Source of the DNA: Caloranaerobacter ferrireducens
GTDB lineage: Bacteria; Bacillota; Clostridia; Tissierellales; Thermohalobacteraceae
Assembly: GCF_001730685.1 (NCBI RefSeq)
Contig: NZ_MDJR01000001.1
Location: forward strand, 1-64,000
Reading direction: 5' to 3'
Length of the DNA: 64,000 nt
Positions 8,294 to 17,629 of the stretch are shown here, one piece after another. Position 1 is the first letter of the stretch; the number at the start of each line of letters is the position of its first letter. Under the pieces are notes generated by a model, which was not told the DNA's origin, ran no database searches, and worked only from the letters and a program-made list of their open reading frames with translations. The position numbers were made by a program, and so were the translations under genes.

Positions 8294-11200
8294 ATGAGAC
8301 AGTTGATTTCTGCTGCGATTAAGATGAGAAAAATAACCTTTTTTATAGTAGTACTTATTATGATATTCGGATTATATAGCTATTTTATTATTCCTAAACA
8401 GGAGTTTCCAGATTTAAATGCTCCTGCTGCTATGATTTATACTGTATATCCAGGGGCTTCATCTGAAGACGTAGAAAAACTAGTAACTAGAAGGATAGAA
8501 GAAAAGGTAGTTGAAATTGATGGATATAGTTACTGTAATTCTTATTCTAATGATGATATATCTATTGTGATAGTTAGATTAGATTATGGAACGGATATTA
8601 ATAAAGCATGGAATCAATTAAGACAGAAAATGGATGATTTGCAAGCTGAACTTCCTGATGGATGTCTTGATATACAGGTAAATACGAATTTGGTTGATAC
8701 CACAGGGATCATTTTGAGTATTACAGGAGAAAATTATACATATGATGAATTGGTTAATTATGCAGAGGTATTAAAGAAGGAACTTAGAAAGGTTAATGGA
8801 GTATCTAGATTTGAAATTGTTGGTGAGCAGGAAAAAGAAGTAGGTATTGAAGTGGAAGCAGAGAAATTGAACTTTTATAAAATTTCTTTAGACGATATAG
8901 TTAATATAGTAAAATTACAGAATACTGAATTACCATCTGGAAAGATTGAGTACGAAAATTCAAAAATAAATGTAAAGATTTCGAATATATTTTCTTCACT
9001 TGATGATATTAAAAATTTAATAATAGGCGTTTCTGACAAAAATGGTTCTATTGTTAGATTAGGGGATATTGCTGATGTATATATTAAAGCTAAAGATTCT
9101 AATGTAAGGATTAAACACAATGGAAAAAATACAATTTTATTAACTGGATACTTTAAAGAAAATGAGAATATAGTACTTGTTGGTAAAAAGGTTGAGAAGC
9201 AAATAACAGAAATAATTAAAGACTTTCCTGAAGACATATCGGTTAATCAAGTGCTATTTCAACCAGAAGAAGTAAGCAAATCGATTAATAATTTTATATT
9301 AAATTTAATTGAAGGAATGTTGTTTGTCATTATAGTAGTGTTTATGGGAATGGGGTTAAGAAATGCGATAGTAGTTTCAACAGCTATTCCAGTTTCAATT
9401 ATATCTACTTTTATTGCTATGCATGTTCTTGGTATAAAGATACATCAAATATCTATTACTGGTCTTATAATAGCATTAGGTATGCTTGTTGATAATGCGA
9501 TAGTAATTAGTGATTCTATACAAAATAAAATTGATAATGGTGACGAAAAATTCAAGGCTTGTATTGAAGGAGTAAAAGAAGTTGCTATTCCGATTTTAAC
9601 ATCTACATTAACTACAATTGGTGCATTTTTACCTCTTTTGCTGCTAGACTCTATAGCAGGAGAATATATATCTAGTTTACCTGAAATTGTAATGCTATCA
9701 CTTTTTTCATCTTATTTAGTAGCATTAGTTGTAACTCCAACTATGGCATATACATTTTTCAAAAAAGATAGAGTAAAAGATAGAATGATTAGATATAAAG
9801 AGTTCTTTAATAGTATTTTGTATAGAGGAATGAAAAAGAAAAAAGTTACTATATTATTTACTATTTTTGTATTAGTAATGACTGTATTTATTTTTAAACA
9901 AATAAACCTTCAGTTTTTTCCTAAATCAGATAAAAATATAATATATATAGATATTAAAACAGAACGAAACTTAAGTATTTCTAATACAGAAGTATTTACA
10001 GCAAAGGTTATAGACATTTTAGAAAAACAGCCGGAAATTGTTAGTCATACTGAAGTTATAGGAGGAGGATTACCAAAGTTTTACGATTCGATTCCTATTA
10101 CTGTCAGTTCACCAGATATTGCACAAATAATGGTTAGGCTTAATCTTAAAGAATCTGATAGGTTTAAGAATAATTCACAAATAGTTGATTACCTGCAAGA
10201 AATATTTGATTCTGAATTAACAGGGGGTACTGCTACAGTAAAACAATTGGAATTGGGCGAACCTATTGGTGCTCCTATAAGAATTAGATTGACAGGAAAA
10301 AATATAGAGAGATTGGGACAAGTAAGTAAAGAAATTAGAGATATTTTGCAGGATTTAGAAGGAACGGTGAATGTAAAAGATGATTATAGTGATAAAATAT
10401 ATGAATTTGAAATAGCAGTTGATTATGATAGAGCCTATCTTTATGGAATAACTAAATATGATATACAGAAAGAAGTAAGTGCGGCTCTACGAGGAAGAAA
10501 GGCATCAGTATTTAGAAAGAGAGGAAATGAGTATGATATAATTGTAAAGAGCAATATAAAAGCTAAGGAAGATTTAGAAAATTTGGCTATCAAATCTTCG
10601 TTTTCAGATAAAAAAGTATTGTTGAAAGAAATAGCCGATATAAAATTAAAGTCTGAAATACCGACTATTAATAAGTATGATTTAGACTTTGCTGTTATGG
10701 TTACAAGTGATGTGAAACCAGGATTTAATTCTATAGATATTCAAAAGGAGTTAATAACTAGGTTAAAAGATATAAATTTGGAAGGTGTAGAAGTTGCATT
10801 TGATGGGGAAAGGGAAAAAATTAAAGAGAATTTCGGAAGTGTTGGTAATTCTGCTATATTCGCTATATTGATTATATATGCGATACTAATGCTTCAATTC
10901 AAATCTTTTCGTCAGCCTTTGGTTATTCTTTTAACTATACCATTATCTGCTGTAGGTTCAATACTAGGTTTGTATTTGTTTAAACAACCACTTTCTTTTA
11001 CAGCTTTATTAGGTATGGTTAGTTTGATGGGTATTGTTGTAAATAATGCAATAGTATTAATAGATTATATCAATAGTGCTAGAAAAAGAGGAGAATCAAT
11101 AGAAAATGCATGTTTAAAAGCTGCTAATAGAAGATTTAGACCTATCATATTAAGTACGGCTACAACAATAATAGGACTTACTCCTCTAGTGTTTTCGGGA

Positions 11201-11314
11201 AGTAATTTATTCAGGCCAATGGCTATTTCGTTAATGTTTGGACTGTTAGTGTCAACGTTGTTAACACTAGTTATTATTCCGGTAGTATATAGTATTGTTG
11301 AAATCGAGGTTTAA
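8294..11314 (+). CDS. RND family efflux transporter (AcrB/MexB-like)
   Basis: The 1006-residue length is usual for RND pumps. Two halves each have one N-terminal helix, a large extracytoplasmic loop and a block of helices. Motifs include GMLVDNAIVISD (TM4 region, proton-relay Asp) and MGIVVNNAIVLIDY in the second half. It starts at ATG 8294 behind AAGGAGGTAAAGTT. In a monoderm cell the pump works with the upstream lipoprotein adaptor to export drugs, lipids or other amphiphiles. Regulation is probably by the upstream TetR protein. No terminator is obvious after the stop. Confidence 0.92.
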   Translation: MRQLISAAIKMRKITFFIVVLIMIFGLYSYFIIPKQEFPDLNAPAAMIYTVYPGASSEDVEKLVTRRIEEKVVEIDGYSYCNSYSNDDISIVIVRLDYGTDINKAWNQLRQKMDDLQAELPDGCLDIQVNTNLVDTTGIILSITGENYTYDELVNYAEVLKKELRKVNGVSRFEIVGEQEKEVGIEVEAEKLNFYKISLDDIVNIVKLQNTELPSGKIEYENSKINVKISNIFSSLDDIKNLIIGVSDKNGSIVRLGDIADVYIKAKDSNVRIKHNGKNTILLTGYFKENENIVLVGKKVEKQITEIIKDFPEDISVNQVLFQPEEVSKSINNFILNLIEGMLFVIIVVFMGMGLRNAIVVSTAIPVSIISTFIAMHVLGIKIHQISITGLIIALGMLVDNAIVISDSIQNKIDNGDEKFKACIEGVKEVAIPILTSTLTTIGAFLPLLLLDSIAGEYISSLPEIVMLSLFSSYLVALVVTPTMAYTFFKKDRVKDRMIRYKEFFNSILYRGMKKKKVTILFTIFVLVMTVFIFKQINLQFFPKSDKNIIYIDIKTERNLSISNTEVFTAKVIDILEKQPEIVSHTEVIGGGLPKFYDSIPITVSSPDIAQIMVRLNLKESDRFKNNSQIVDYLQEIFDSELTGGTATVKQLELGEPIGAPIRIRLTGKNIERLGQVSKEIRDILQDLEGTVNVKDDYSDKIYEFEIAVDYDRAYLYGITKYDIQKEVSAALRGRKASVFRKRGNEYDIIVKSNIKAKEDLENLAIKSSFSDKKVLLKEIADIKLKSEIPTINKYDLDFAVMVTSDVKPGFNSIDIQKELITRLKDINLEGVEVAFDGEREKIKENFGSVGNSAIFAILIIYAILMLQFKSFRQPLVILLTIPLSAVGSILGLYLFKQPLSFTALLGMVSLMGIVVNNAIVLIDYINSARKRGESIENACLKAANRRFRPIILSTATTIIGLTPLVFSGSNLFRPMAISLMFGLLVSTLLTLVIIPVVYSIVEIEV

Positions 11315-11355
11315 ATATAATTACAGTAGAGCAATTAACAAAAAAGATATACCTG

Positions 11356-11556
11356 CTAGTATAAGACTAAAATAATCGACATTGGAAAGTTTTTTTCTTC
11401 ATAGCCAATATATTTTGGGAAAAACTTCATTATAGTTGCAGTTAAAATTAAGCTAAATGATCCTGATATTAGAAAAAGTTTACTGCTTTTAGATATTAAT
11501 AAAACTAATAAATTAACGATTATGCATATTAATGGGAAAAGTATCTTTTTACTCAT
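11356..11556 (-). pseudogene. Small membrane protein, probably frameshifted
   Basis: The readable frame is 66 residues from ATG 11556 (GGAGGT 7 nt upstream). It has two hydrophobic helices and then YIGYEEKNFPMSIILVLY before a TAG. Shifting frame just before that TAG continues as a hydrophobic segment ILAGISFLLIALL and stops at TAA (minus strand, 11321-11323). This looks like a third membrane helix, so the original gene probably spanned 11321-11556. It may be a true frameshift, a sequencing error, or a naturally short protein. Function is unknown. Confidence 0.45.
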
Positions 11557-11571
11557 AGAGAATACCTCCAT

Positions 11572-12047
11572 TAAATTTATTATTTATTTATATAGAAATT
11601 AACTACAATATACAAATCAGGAAATTTATAGACAAAAAGGAATATAATAATTGTTAGAGAATAAATAGAGCTTGTTGACAAAGTAAAATATATATGAAAA
11701 TGACGCTCATGCGGACGAATTTAGAAAAAATTAAATTCTTTCAAGCATTCGCTTTCATTTTCATAAAATACTTAAGAGAATAAGTTGGTCAATAGCATGT
11801 AAATATGTAGTAATAGAGTTAAATATACGGACAGTAATTAAATGATGGGAGAATGGGGAGTTAAGGGCTATGGGAGATAACATGACACTTGGGCAGATTG
11901 AATAGATTTTTTAGATTATTTAAAGGATAATTTTATACATTCATATTTTGTGAATACCTTTATGAAGATGATGAATTTACCAATTGGACATTGTTTAATT
12001 TTTTTAGTAGATAAAAAACCTTCCTTCATTTTCACAAATAAAATATC
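11572..12047. other. Intergenic region with imperfect inverted repeat and decayed coding remnants
   Basis: No intact gene. An imperfect inverted repeat (11694-11764) has arms beginning ATGAAAATGA and ending TCATTTTCAT. The segment 11747-11796 resembles 49093-49140. From about 11870 to 12015 several short open stretches in different frames (starting MGDNMTLGQIE, then after a shift a stretch containing EDDEFTNWTLFNFF) suggest a gene broken by stops and frameshifts. I do not recognise the parent. Confidence 0.4.
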
Positions 12048-12458
12048 TTAGTCATTTAGATTTAATATAACTGTAGCAAATTGTTTCATATCATTCAAAT
12101 GCAATTCTATTATCTTCTTAACGATATCTAAATCTATATTTTGATAATCATGCACTGCGATATTTCTGAAACCTACCATAGCCTTAAGTTTTTTATTTAA
12201 TTCCTTGCTTATTATGCCGTTTTTATGAAGCAATTCAAAACCGTCTCTGCTATTTTGAGGTATTCCTAATGATTTTTCAGCCACAACATGCATAGCTAAA
12301 TCTATACACGCTTCAGCAGCTCTTTGAATATTTAGTATGATAGAATCTTGTTTTGTATAGTTTAAAAGATTTTGCGGATTATTTTCATATTCCTCATAGA
12401 TACGCTTAATACATCTTTCAATTATAGCCACTTTATTAAAAATAACATCTTTACTCAT
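12048..12458 (-). CDS. hepT: HEPN-domain toxin HepT (DUF86)
   Basis: This 136-residue all-helical HEPN/DUF86 protein has the RX4HXY motif RNIAVHDY near residue 107, the RNase active site of HepT toxins. In characterised type VII toxin-antitoxin pairs the Tyr of this motif is AMPylated by the partner MntA, which silences the toxin. ATG 12458 is preferred because AGAGGG sits about 7 nt upstream; a second ATG two codons earlier is too close to it. It overlaps the end of mntA by 8 nt (ATGAGTAA), so translation is coupled. All motif residues are present, so it is probably active. Confidence 0.9.
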   Translation of the reverse strand: MSKDVIFNKVAIIERCIKRIYEEYENNPQNLLNYTKQDSIILNIQRAAEACIDLAMHVVAEKSLGIPQNSRDGFELLHKNGIISKELNKKLKAMVGFRNIAVHDYQNIDLDIVKKIIELHLNDMKQFATVILNLND

Positions 12459-12864
12459 ATACATACCCTCTTTCTTTTATCTTTTGCAGTATCACTTGTC
12501 TTTCTTCGTTCAAAAGACAATATTCTTTCAATACTCTTATTCTATATTCACTTACTTTCCTGTCATCTTTAGAATAAATAATTTTACCATTACCAATGAT
12601 TTGTGCTTTTAACACTGTTGTTGCCTTATTTAAATCTATTAAATCTACATCTCTATTTAAAACATCAGCTAATTCTTGACTAATCATAAAAATCTCATAG
12701 TCGTCAAAATATTTATCACTTAAAAATGCTATATCTACATCACTATCTTTTCTTAAACGTTTTTTGGCTGCAGAACCAAAAATTATAATCAAATACGGAG
12801 AAACTCTATTGATTAGTATATCTTTAATTTTTTCAATTTCTGCTGTTAAAAGTGTGTTTTTCAA
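12451..12864 (-). CDS. mntA: MNT-domain nucleotidyltransferase antitoxin MntA
   Basis: This 137-residue minimal nucleotidyltransferase has the exact GSX10DXD motif (GS at about 30, then DVD), with both catalytic aspartates intact. MntA proteins transfer AMP to the tyrosine of the HepT RX4HXY motif and so neutralise it. The start is TTG 12864 behind AAGGAGAG at 7-nt spacing. It is first in a two-gene operon with hepT. A perfect palindrome at 12907-12928, just upstream, probably overlaps the promoter and may be the autoregulatory operator. Confidence 0.9.
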   Translation of the reverse strand: MKNTLLTAEIEKIKDILINRVSPYLIIIFGSAAKKRLRKDSDVDIAFLSDKYFDDYEIFMISQELADVLNRDVDLIDLNKATTVLKAQIIGNGKIIYSKDDRKVSEYRIRVLKEYCLLNEERQVILQKIKERGYVYE

Positions 12865-12906
12865 ACCAATTCTCTCCTTTTTAAATTAATTATAACATAA
12901 CATTGT

Positions 12907-12928
12907 AATAGTATTTATATATACTATT
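12907..12928. promoter_or_regulatory. Palindrome upstream of mntA-hepT, candidate operator
   Basis: The arms AATAGTAT and ATACTATT flank a 6-nt centre, about 43 bp upstream of the TTG start of mntA and around where a -35 box should be. Toxin-antitoxin operons often repress themselves through such sites. Assignment is from position and symmetry only. Confidence 0.45.
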
Positions 12929-13139
12929 TTTCTAATTTCTATAAAAAATTCCTTCAAAATTTTTATTTAAATTTTACATTTTAAAACAATAAAATGACAT
13001 TTTAGGAAATCTCATTGAAAGGGAAAAAACATTTTTATATAATTAAAATGAAATGTTGGTAAAACATAGAAAATTTTCACGTTTATTCTTATGGTAATTA
13101 AGAAATATGATAGGAAAGAGGTGAAAATATATTATCGGT

Positions 13140-13553
13140 ATGAAAAATTATAAAAGAAGATCAATATTTCTATATGCAGTGATTATTATTTCATTATTTA
13201 TTAATATCGTTTTATATATAAAATATGAAGAAGAAAAAGATAAGAATATGTATATACATGATATAGTTCGTACTATAAGAGCTTCAACAAGGCCACATTT
13301 AGAATATTTGATTACTAATATAACATGCGATAAAAATTTGGAACGCTGGAAACCGATAATACAAGAAATTAGAGATAAGAGTTCTAAATCATATAAAATT
13401 GAAAACTATATTGTTATAAAATATGATAATGGTAATACTTTAATGGTGGAAACAGGAACAAATGAGTTAAAATTAAATGGAAGACGTTGTATTGCAGATA
13501 TGTTCTTTTTAGATGAACAGCAGTATAAAAGATTTATATATACTAAAGAATAA
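13140..13553 (+). CDS. Membrane-anchored protein, unknown function
   Basis: This 137-residue protein has one N-terminal membrane helix (about 9-27) after a basic KRR segment and a charged extracytoplasmic domain with two cysteines (about 62 and 117). No family is recognised. AGAGGTG lies about 16 nt from the ATG, further than ideal; an in-frame ATT at 13131 sits at better spacing, so the true start is uncertain by three codons. The next gene follows by 39 nt and is probably co-transcribed. Confidence 0.6.
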   Translation: MKNYKRRSIFLYAVIIISLFINIVLYIKYEEEKDKNMYIHDIVRTIRASTRPHLEYLITNITCDKNLERWKPIIQEIRDKSSKSYKIENYIVIKYDNGNTLMVETGTNELKLNGRRCIADMFFLDEQQYKRFIYTKE

Positions 13554-13592
13554 AAGTTGTATTCAAGCTATATTGTTTTAGGGGGGATTCCG

Positions 13593-15023
13593 GTGAAAAG
13601 CATAAAAGGTATCAGTATTCCATTTATTATTTTTTGCATATTAATTCTGAGTATTACTGTGTATGCAGAAACTACTATGCAGACAATTCAAGTATTATTT
13701 AATTATGTTAATCTACAAGTTAATGGTGAAAATGTTCAAGTTGATAATATATTATACAATGGTACTACATACGCACCAGTTCGTGCAGTTGCTGAAATGT
13801 TGGGAAAAGAAGTAAGCTGGGATCCAGCTAATAGAACTGTAAGTATTAATGATAAAATGGAGAATATTGAGCCTAAAACTGACAAATCTAATATGGAAAA
13901 AGAATTGGAATTACATATTTTTTATGCAATAAATTCTTATGAACAATTTAAAATGTTTTTGAGAAATAAATCGATTCAAAATATAAATTCAATGTCGTTT
14001 GGATGGAGTAGAATGGAATATGATGAAGAAAATGATAAAGTTATTCTCAATATGACTACATTAAATGGAAATGATTTTTATGTACCATATGGATTTAATG
14101 AGCCATTAAATTATACAAAACAGTATAATATATCAACACAATTAAGTGTGTATGCAGATAAAAATATAGGTTCTATATTAGAGCATAAAGATTCTGTTAT
14201 ACAGCAAATTATTGATAGTATAGCTAGTAAGGAAATATATGGAGAAAGTATTACGTTTGATGGTATTGTAATAGATTTTGAAGGGCTAGAAGAAAAGGAT
14301 AGTCAAAGTTTTATAATGTTTTTAAAAGATTTAAAAGAAGAGCTAGTTAAGAATAATAAAAAATTGTATGTTACAGTACCACCAAGAACATGGAATAGTG
14401 CATATGATTATAGAGAAATTGGACATATTGCTGACAAAATTATTTTAATGGCTCATGATTATGATGACAAGAATTTAGAATCAACATATTTAATTGATGA
14501 AATTGTATATACACCACTAACACCAATATCACAAGTAAGACAAGCCTTATTAGATATTACAGATGAAGAAAATGGTGTAGTCCAAAAAGATAAAATTTTG
14601 CTTCAAATTAATTTTGGAAGTGCTCAATGGAAAGTAAAAGAAGGGAAACTTTATGATGGCGGTATGAGTGAAGATAATGAAGAAGTTAATATAATTTATT
14701 CTGATAAACCTACTTATGAAATGATATATGATAGGGTGAAAAAAGAATTAAGTAAAGGGCGTACAATAGACGAAATAATTAATTTTGATGATAATTCAAA
14801 AAATCCATATATAAGGTACTATAATGATTTGGAAGGAACAGATAATATAATTTGGTATGAGGATAGTAGAAGTGTTATAGAAAAAATAAACTTGGCTAAA
14901 GAATTTGAAATAGGTGGAATATCGTTATGGAGGCTAGGTAATATACCTGATTATTACAATCCAAGAAATCAAGAATTTTATTTAGACATTTGGCAGCAGA
15001 TACAGAAAAATATTACTGAATAA
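13593..15023 (+). CDS. Secreted copper-amine-oxidase-N domain / GH18-like glycosidase
   Basis: The product has 476 residues. The signal peptide (about 1-27) is cleaved near VYA. Residues about 35-90 form the copper amine oxidase N-terminal-like domain (NGTTYAPVRAVAEMLG, then VSWDPANRTVSI), a frequent cell-surface module in Clostridia. The C-terminal two thirds is a GH18-type barrel: DGIVIDFEGLE carries the DxxxxDxE catalytic signature, and the protein ends with the family's GISLWRLGN strand. It probably hydrolyses peptidoglycan or another N-acetylglucosamine polymer outside the cell. The start is GTG 13593 after GGGGGG; an in-frame upstream extension lacks a ribosome binding site. Confidence 0.8.
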   Translation: MKSIKGISIPFIIFCILILSITVYAETTMQTIQVLFNYVNLQVNGENVQVDNILYNGTTYAPVRAVAEMLGKEVSWDPANRTVSINDKMENIEPKTDKSNMEKELELHIFYAINSYEQFKMFLRNKSIQNINSMSFGWSRMEYDEENDKVILNMTTLNGNDFYVPYGFNEPLNYTKQYNISTQLSVYADKNIGSILEHKDSVIQQIIDSIASKEIYGESITFDGIVIDFEGLEEKDSQSFIMFLKDLKEELVKNNKKLYVTVPPRTWNSAYDYREIGHIADKIILMAHDYDDKNLESTYLIDEIVYTPLTPISQVRQALLDITDEENGVVQKDKILLQINFGSAQWKVKEGKLYDGGMSEDNEEVNIIYSDKPTYEMIYDRVKKELSKGRTIDEIINFDDNSKNPYIRYYNDLEGTDNIIWYEDSRSVIEKINLAKEFEIGGISLWRLGNIPDYYNPRNQEFYLDIWQQIQKNITE

Positions 15024-15056
15024 AAAAGCGTGGCAGGTTAACTGTCACGCTTTTTA
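15023..15056 (+). terminator. Intrinsic terminator
   Basis: A GCGTGGCAG/CTGTCACGC stem with one G-U pair and a short loop, flanked by A-run and T-run, directly follows the stop codon of the GH18-like gene. Confidence 0.85.
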
Positions 15057-15241
15057 ATATAAATGTTTTTAAGATATGTTATAAATTCCATATTTAAATT
15101 TAATTTTTAAAGAATTTAATGGTGAATAATAGTATATAAGAACTATAAAAACACAATTTACAAATACTAGCAAAAATATTACTATAAAGGTGAATGAGCA
15201 ATTGATTGAACCAAATAAATGTAAATAGTGTGGTGAATATT

Positions 15242-15790
15242 ATGAGAAAACTTTTAAACCTTATAGTTATTTCATTATTCTTATCTGCTTGTACTTATCA
15301 AATTGAATCGAATGTCGATTCTATTAAAAATACAATTGAATCATTTTATAATACTCAATATGACGCATATTTGGAGATGGAATACAAGGACATAACTCCA
15401 TATTTAGATATGACAAAAATTCAAAATCAAAATAAAGTAATAGCATTAGAGGCACTAACTGTTCGTAGGAAATATACTGATGAAAAAGGATATTGTTATG
15501 TAGAAAAAAGGCGTTTTCCATTAACATTTAGCTATAAAACCATTGATATAAAAAGTGACTGTGCTAAGGTGATATTAGAAATAAAGATAGATAGACAACA
15601 GGTTTATCCACCTTTTATCACTTATGGAGAAAATATTTTTGAATTAAAAAAAGATGGGGCCAATTGGAAAATAACGAGTCATATCTATCCAGGATTGAAT
15701 ATTTTTGAAGTATCGACTGATAAAAAATTACCAGAACTAGATATAGAAAAAATAAAACAGCAGATTGATAATGAATTTAGGCAGAAATAA
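15242..15790 (+). CDS. Putative lipoprotein, unknown function
   Basis: The product has 182 residues. Starting at ATG 15242 gives a canonical lipoprotein signal (MRKLLN n-region, hydrophobic core, lipobox LSAC at about residue 17). The mature part alternates strands and helices (FYNTQYDAYLEMEYKDITPYLD, later NWKITSHIYPG) in a way that resembles NTF2-like lipoproteins, but no family is certain. An upstream TTG (15206) is open in frame but would bury the signal peptide. The gene converges on hydA and shares a terminator with it. Confidence 0.6.
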   Translation: MRKLLNLIVISLFLSACTYQIESNVDSIKNTIESFYNTQYDAYLEMEYKDITPYLDMTKIQNQNKVIALEALTVRRKYTDEKGYCYVEKRRFPLTFSYKTIDIKSDCAKVILEIKIDRQQVYPPFITYGENIFELKKDGANWKITSHIYPGLNIFEVSTDKKLPELDIEKIKQQIDNEFRQK

Positions 15791-15822
15791 AAAGCGCGGC
15801 AGAAAAATCTGTCACGCTTTTA
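15791..15822. terminator. Shared bidirectional terminator between lipoprotein gene and hydA
   Basis: A hairpin starts right after the lipoprotein stop (AAAGCGCGGCAGA) and ends TCTGTCACGCTTTT. The stop codon of convergent hydA (15812-15814) lies in its right arm, so the last hydA codons are part of the hairpin. Confidence 0.75.
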
Positions 15823-17614
15823 AATAAGGATGTTTTCCTCTTTTTACATAACTTGTGTGAAGATATTTTTTTGATACTTCTGATAGCGGATGACCTAAAA
15901 ATTCTTTATATATCTGTTTAACTCTAGGATTTTCGTGAGAACGTCTGATTTTTTTGCCCTTCTCAACATTATATAATGTATCAGCTCTATTGTGGCGATA
16001 GCTTAATGAAATATATTTGTGATCTCTACTACCTAATATAGGCTGACCTCCACCTCCAACACATCCTCCTGGGCATGCCATAACTTCCATGTAATCAAAT
16101 TTCTTTTCTCCTCTTTTATACATTTCTAAAGCTTTTTTGGCATTTCCAGTACCATGTGCAATAGCAATAGTTATAGTTTTATCTCCAAGTGTAACTTTTC
16201 CATATTTAAGACCACTTTGTCCTCTGGCTTCTTCATAATCAGGAACTGGCATTTCTTTTCCTGTTACTAATTTATGAGCAGTTCTTACAGCTGCTTCTAA
16301 AACTCCACCAGTAGAGCCAAAAATCATTCCTGCTCCACTATATTGGTCAAAAGGTTCATCATATTCTTCATCCGGTAAGTTTACAAAGTCAATTCCTACT
16401 TGCCTAATCATTCTACCTAATTCTCTTGTTGTTAAGACATAATCAACATTTCTATATTCATCTGACTGCATCTCAGGACGTTGAGCTTCATATTTTTTTG
16501 CTGTACAAGGCATTATTGCTACATTTACAATATTTTTAGGATCTATACCATATTTTTTAGCATACCAAGTTTTAGTCAATGCACCACACATTTCATGAGG
16601 TGATTTGGTAGTTGAAAGGTTTGGTAAAAATTCAGGATAAAAGTGTTCAGCATATTTTACCCATGCTGGACAACAAGATGATAATAGTGGCAAATGATCA
16701 GGATGTTTTAATAACCTTTCAACTAATTCACTAGATTCTTCCATTATAGTTAAATCAGCGGTTACATCTGTTGCGAAAACTTTATCAAAACCTATTCTTC
16801 TTAAAGCTGCAACTAGTTTACCAGCTACGAAAGAGCCAACTGGCATACCAAATATTTCACCTATTGTAACCTGTATTGAAGGTGCAGTTTGTGCTATAAC
16901 ATGTTTAGTAGGATCTGATATTGCAGCCCATACTTCATCTATTGATTCTTTTTCTGTTAAGGAAGCAGTAGGACATGCAAGTACACATTGACCGCACATT
17001 ATACAGGTTACATCAGACAAATCTTTCTGAAATGCTGGAGCAATAATTGTATCTAATCCACGATTAATAGGAGAATATACGTAACATTCTTGTATTTTAT
17101 TACATATAGCCATACATCTTCTACAGTTAATACATTTATTGTAATCTCTTTGTATTGCAGGGTTACTATCGAAGAAACCGTAATCATTTATTTCGCCTGT
17201 ATATGGTATATTTCTAATTCCTAAATTATCAGCTAAATTTTGAAGTTCGCAGTTTAAGTTTCTAATACAAGTTAGACATTCTCTATGATGATTAGATAAA
17301 AGCAAAGTTACAGCGGTTTTTCTGGCTCTACGAACTCTTTCTGTATTAGTTCTGATTTTTAGTCCTTCTCTTACTGGATAAACACAGGATGCTTGTAGAG
17401 TTCTTGAACCTTCAATTTCTACTACACAAACTCTGCAAACTCCTATTTCGTTTATATCTTTTAAATAACAGAGGCTTGGAATTTCTATATTAACAAGTCG
17501 AGCAGCTTCTAAAATTGTAATACCGTCAGGAACTTGGTAATCTATTCCGTCAATGTTTATGGTTACAGTTTTATCAGAAAGTACAGCATCTTCTTTTTCT
17601 CTAACGTTTTCCAT
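15812..17614 (-). CDS. hydA: [FeFe] hydrogenase catalytic subunit HydA (electron-bifurcating type)
   Basis: This 600-residue protein has an N-terminal plant-type [2Fe-2S] domain (CYLKDINEIGVCRVC), the H-x3-C-x2-C-x5-C site (HHRECLTCIRNLNC), and two [4Fe-4S] motifs (CINCRRCMAIC and CIMCGQCVLAC). The H-cluster domain carries all three signatures: SSCCPAWVKY, MPCTAKKYE and MACPGGCVGGGGQP. With HydB and HydC it should form the soluble trimeric hydrogenase that couples H2 production or use to NADH and ferredoxin together. ATG 17614 is preferred over an in-frame GTG at 17623 because AGGTAGGTGA lies at proper distance. No truncation is seen. Maturases HydEFG are not in the window. Confidence 0.95.
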   Translation of the reverse strand: MENVREKEDAVLSDKTVTINIDGIDYQVPDGITILEAARLVNIEIPSLCYLKDINEIGVCRVCVVEIEGSRTLQASCVYPVREGLKIRTNTERVRRARKTAVTLLLSNHHRECLTCIRNLNCELQNLADNLGIRNIPYTGEINDYGFFDSNPAIQRDYNKCINCRRCMAICNKIQECYVYSPINRGLDTIIAPAFQKDLSDVTCIMCGQCVLACPTASLTEKESIDEVWAAISDPTKHVIAQTAPSIQVTIGEIFGMPVGSFVAGKLVAALRRIGFDKVFATDVTADLTIMEESSELVERLLKHPDHLPLLSSCCPAWVKYAEHFYPEFLPNLSTTKSPHEMCGALTKTWYAKKYGIDPKNIVNVAIMPCTAKKYEAQRPEMQSDEYRNVDYVLTTRELGRMIRQVGIDFVNLPDEEYDEPFDQYSGAGMIFGSTGGVLEAAVRTAHKLVTGKEMPVPDYEEARGQSGLKYGKVTLGDKTITIAIAHGTGNAKKALEMYKRGEKKFDYMEVMACPGGCVGGGGQPILGSRDHKYISLSYRHNRADTLYNVEKGKKIRRSHENPRVKQIYKEFLGHPLSEVSKKYLHTSYVKRGKHPYLKA

Positions 17615-17629
17615 CCTATTCACCTACCT

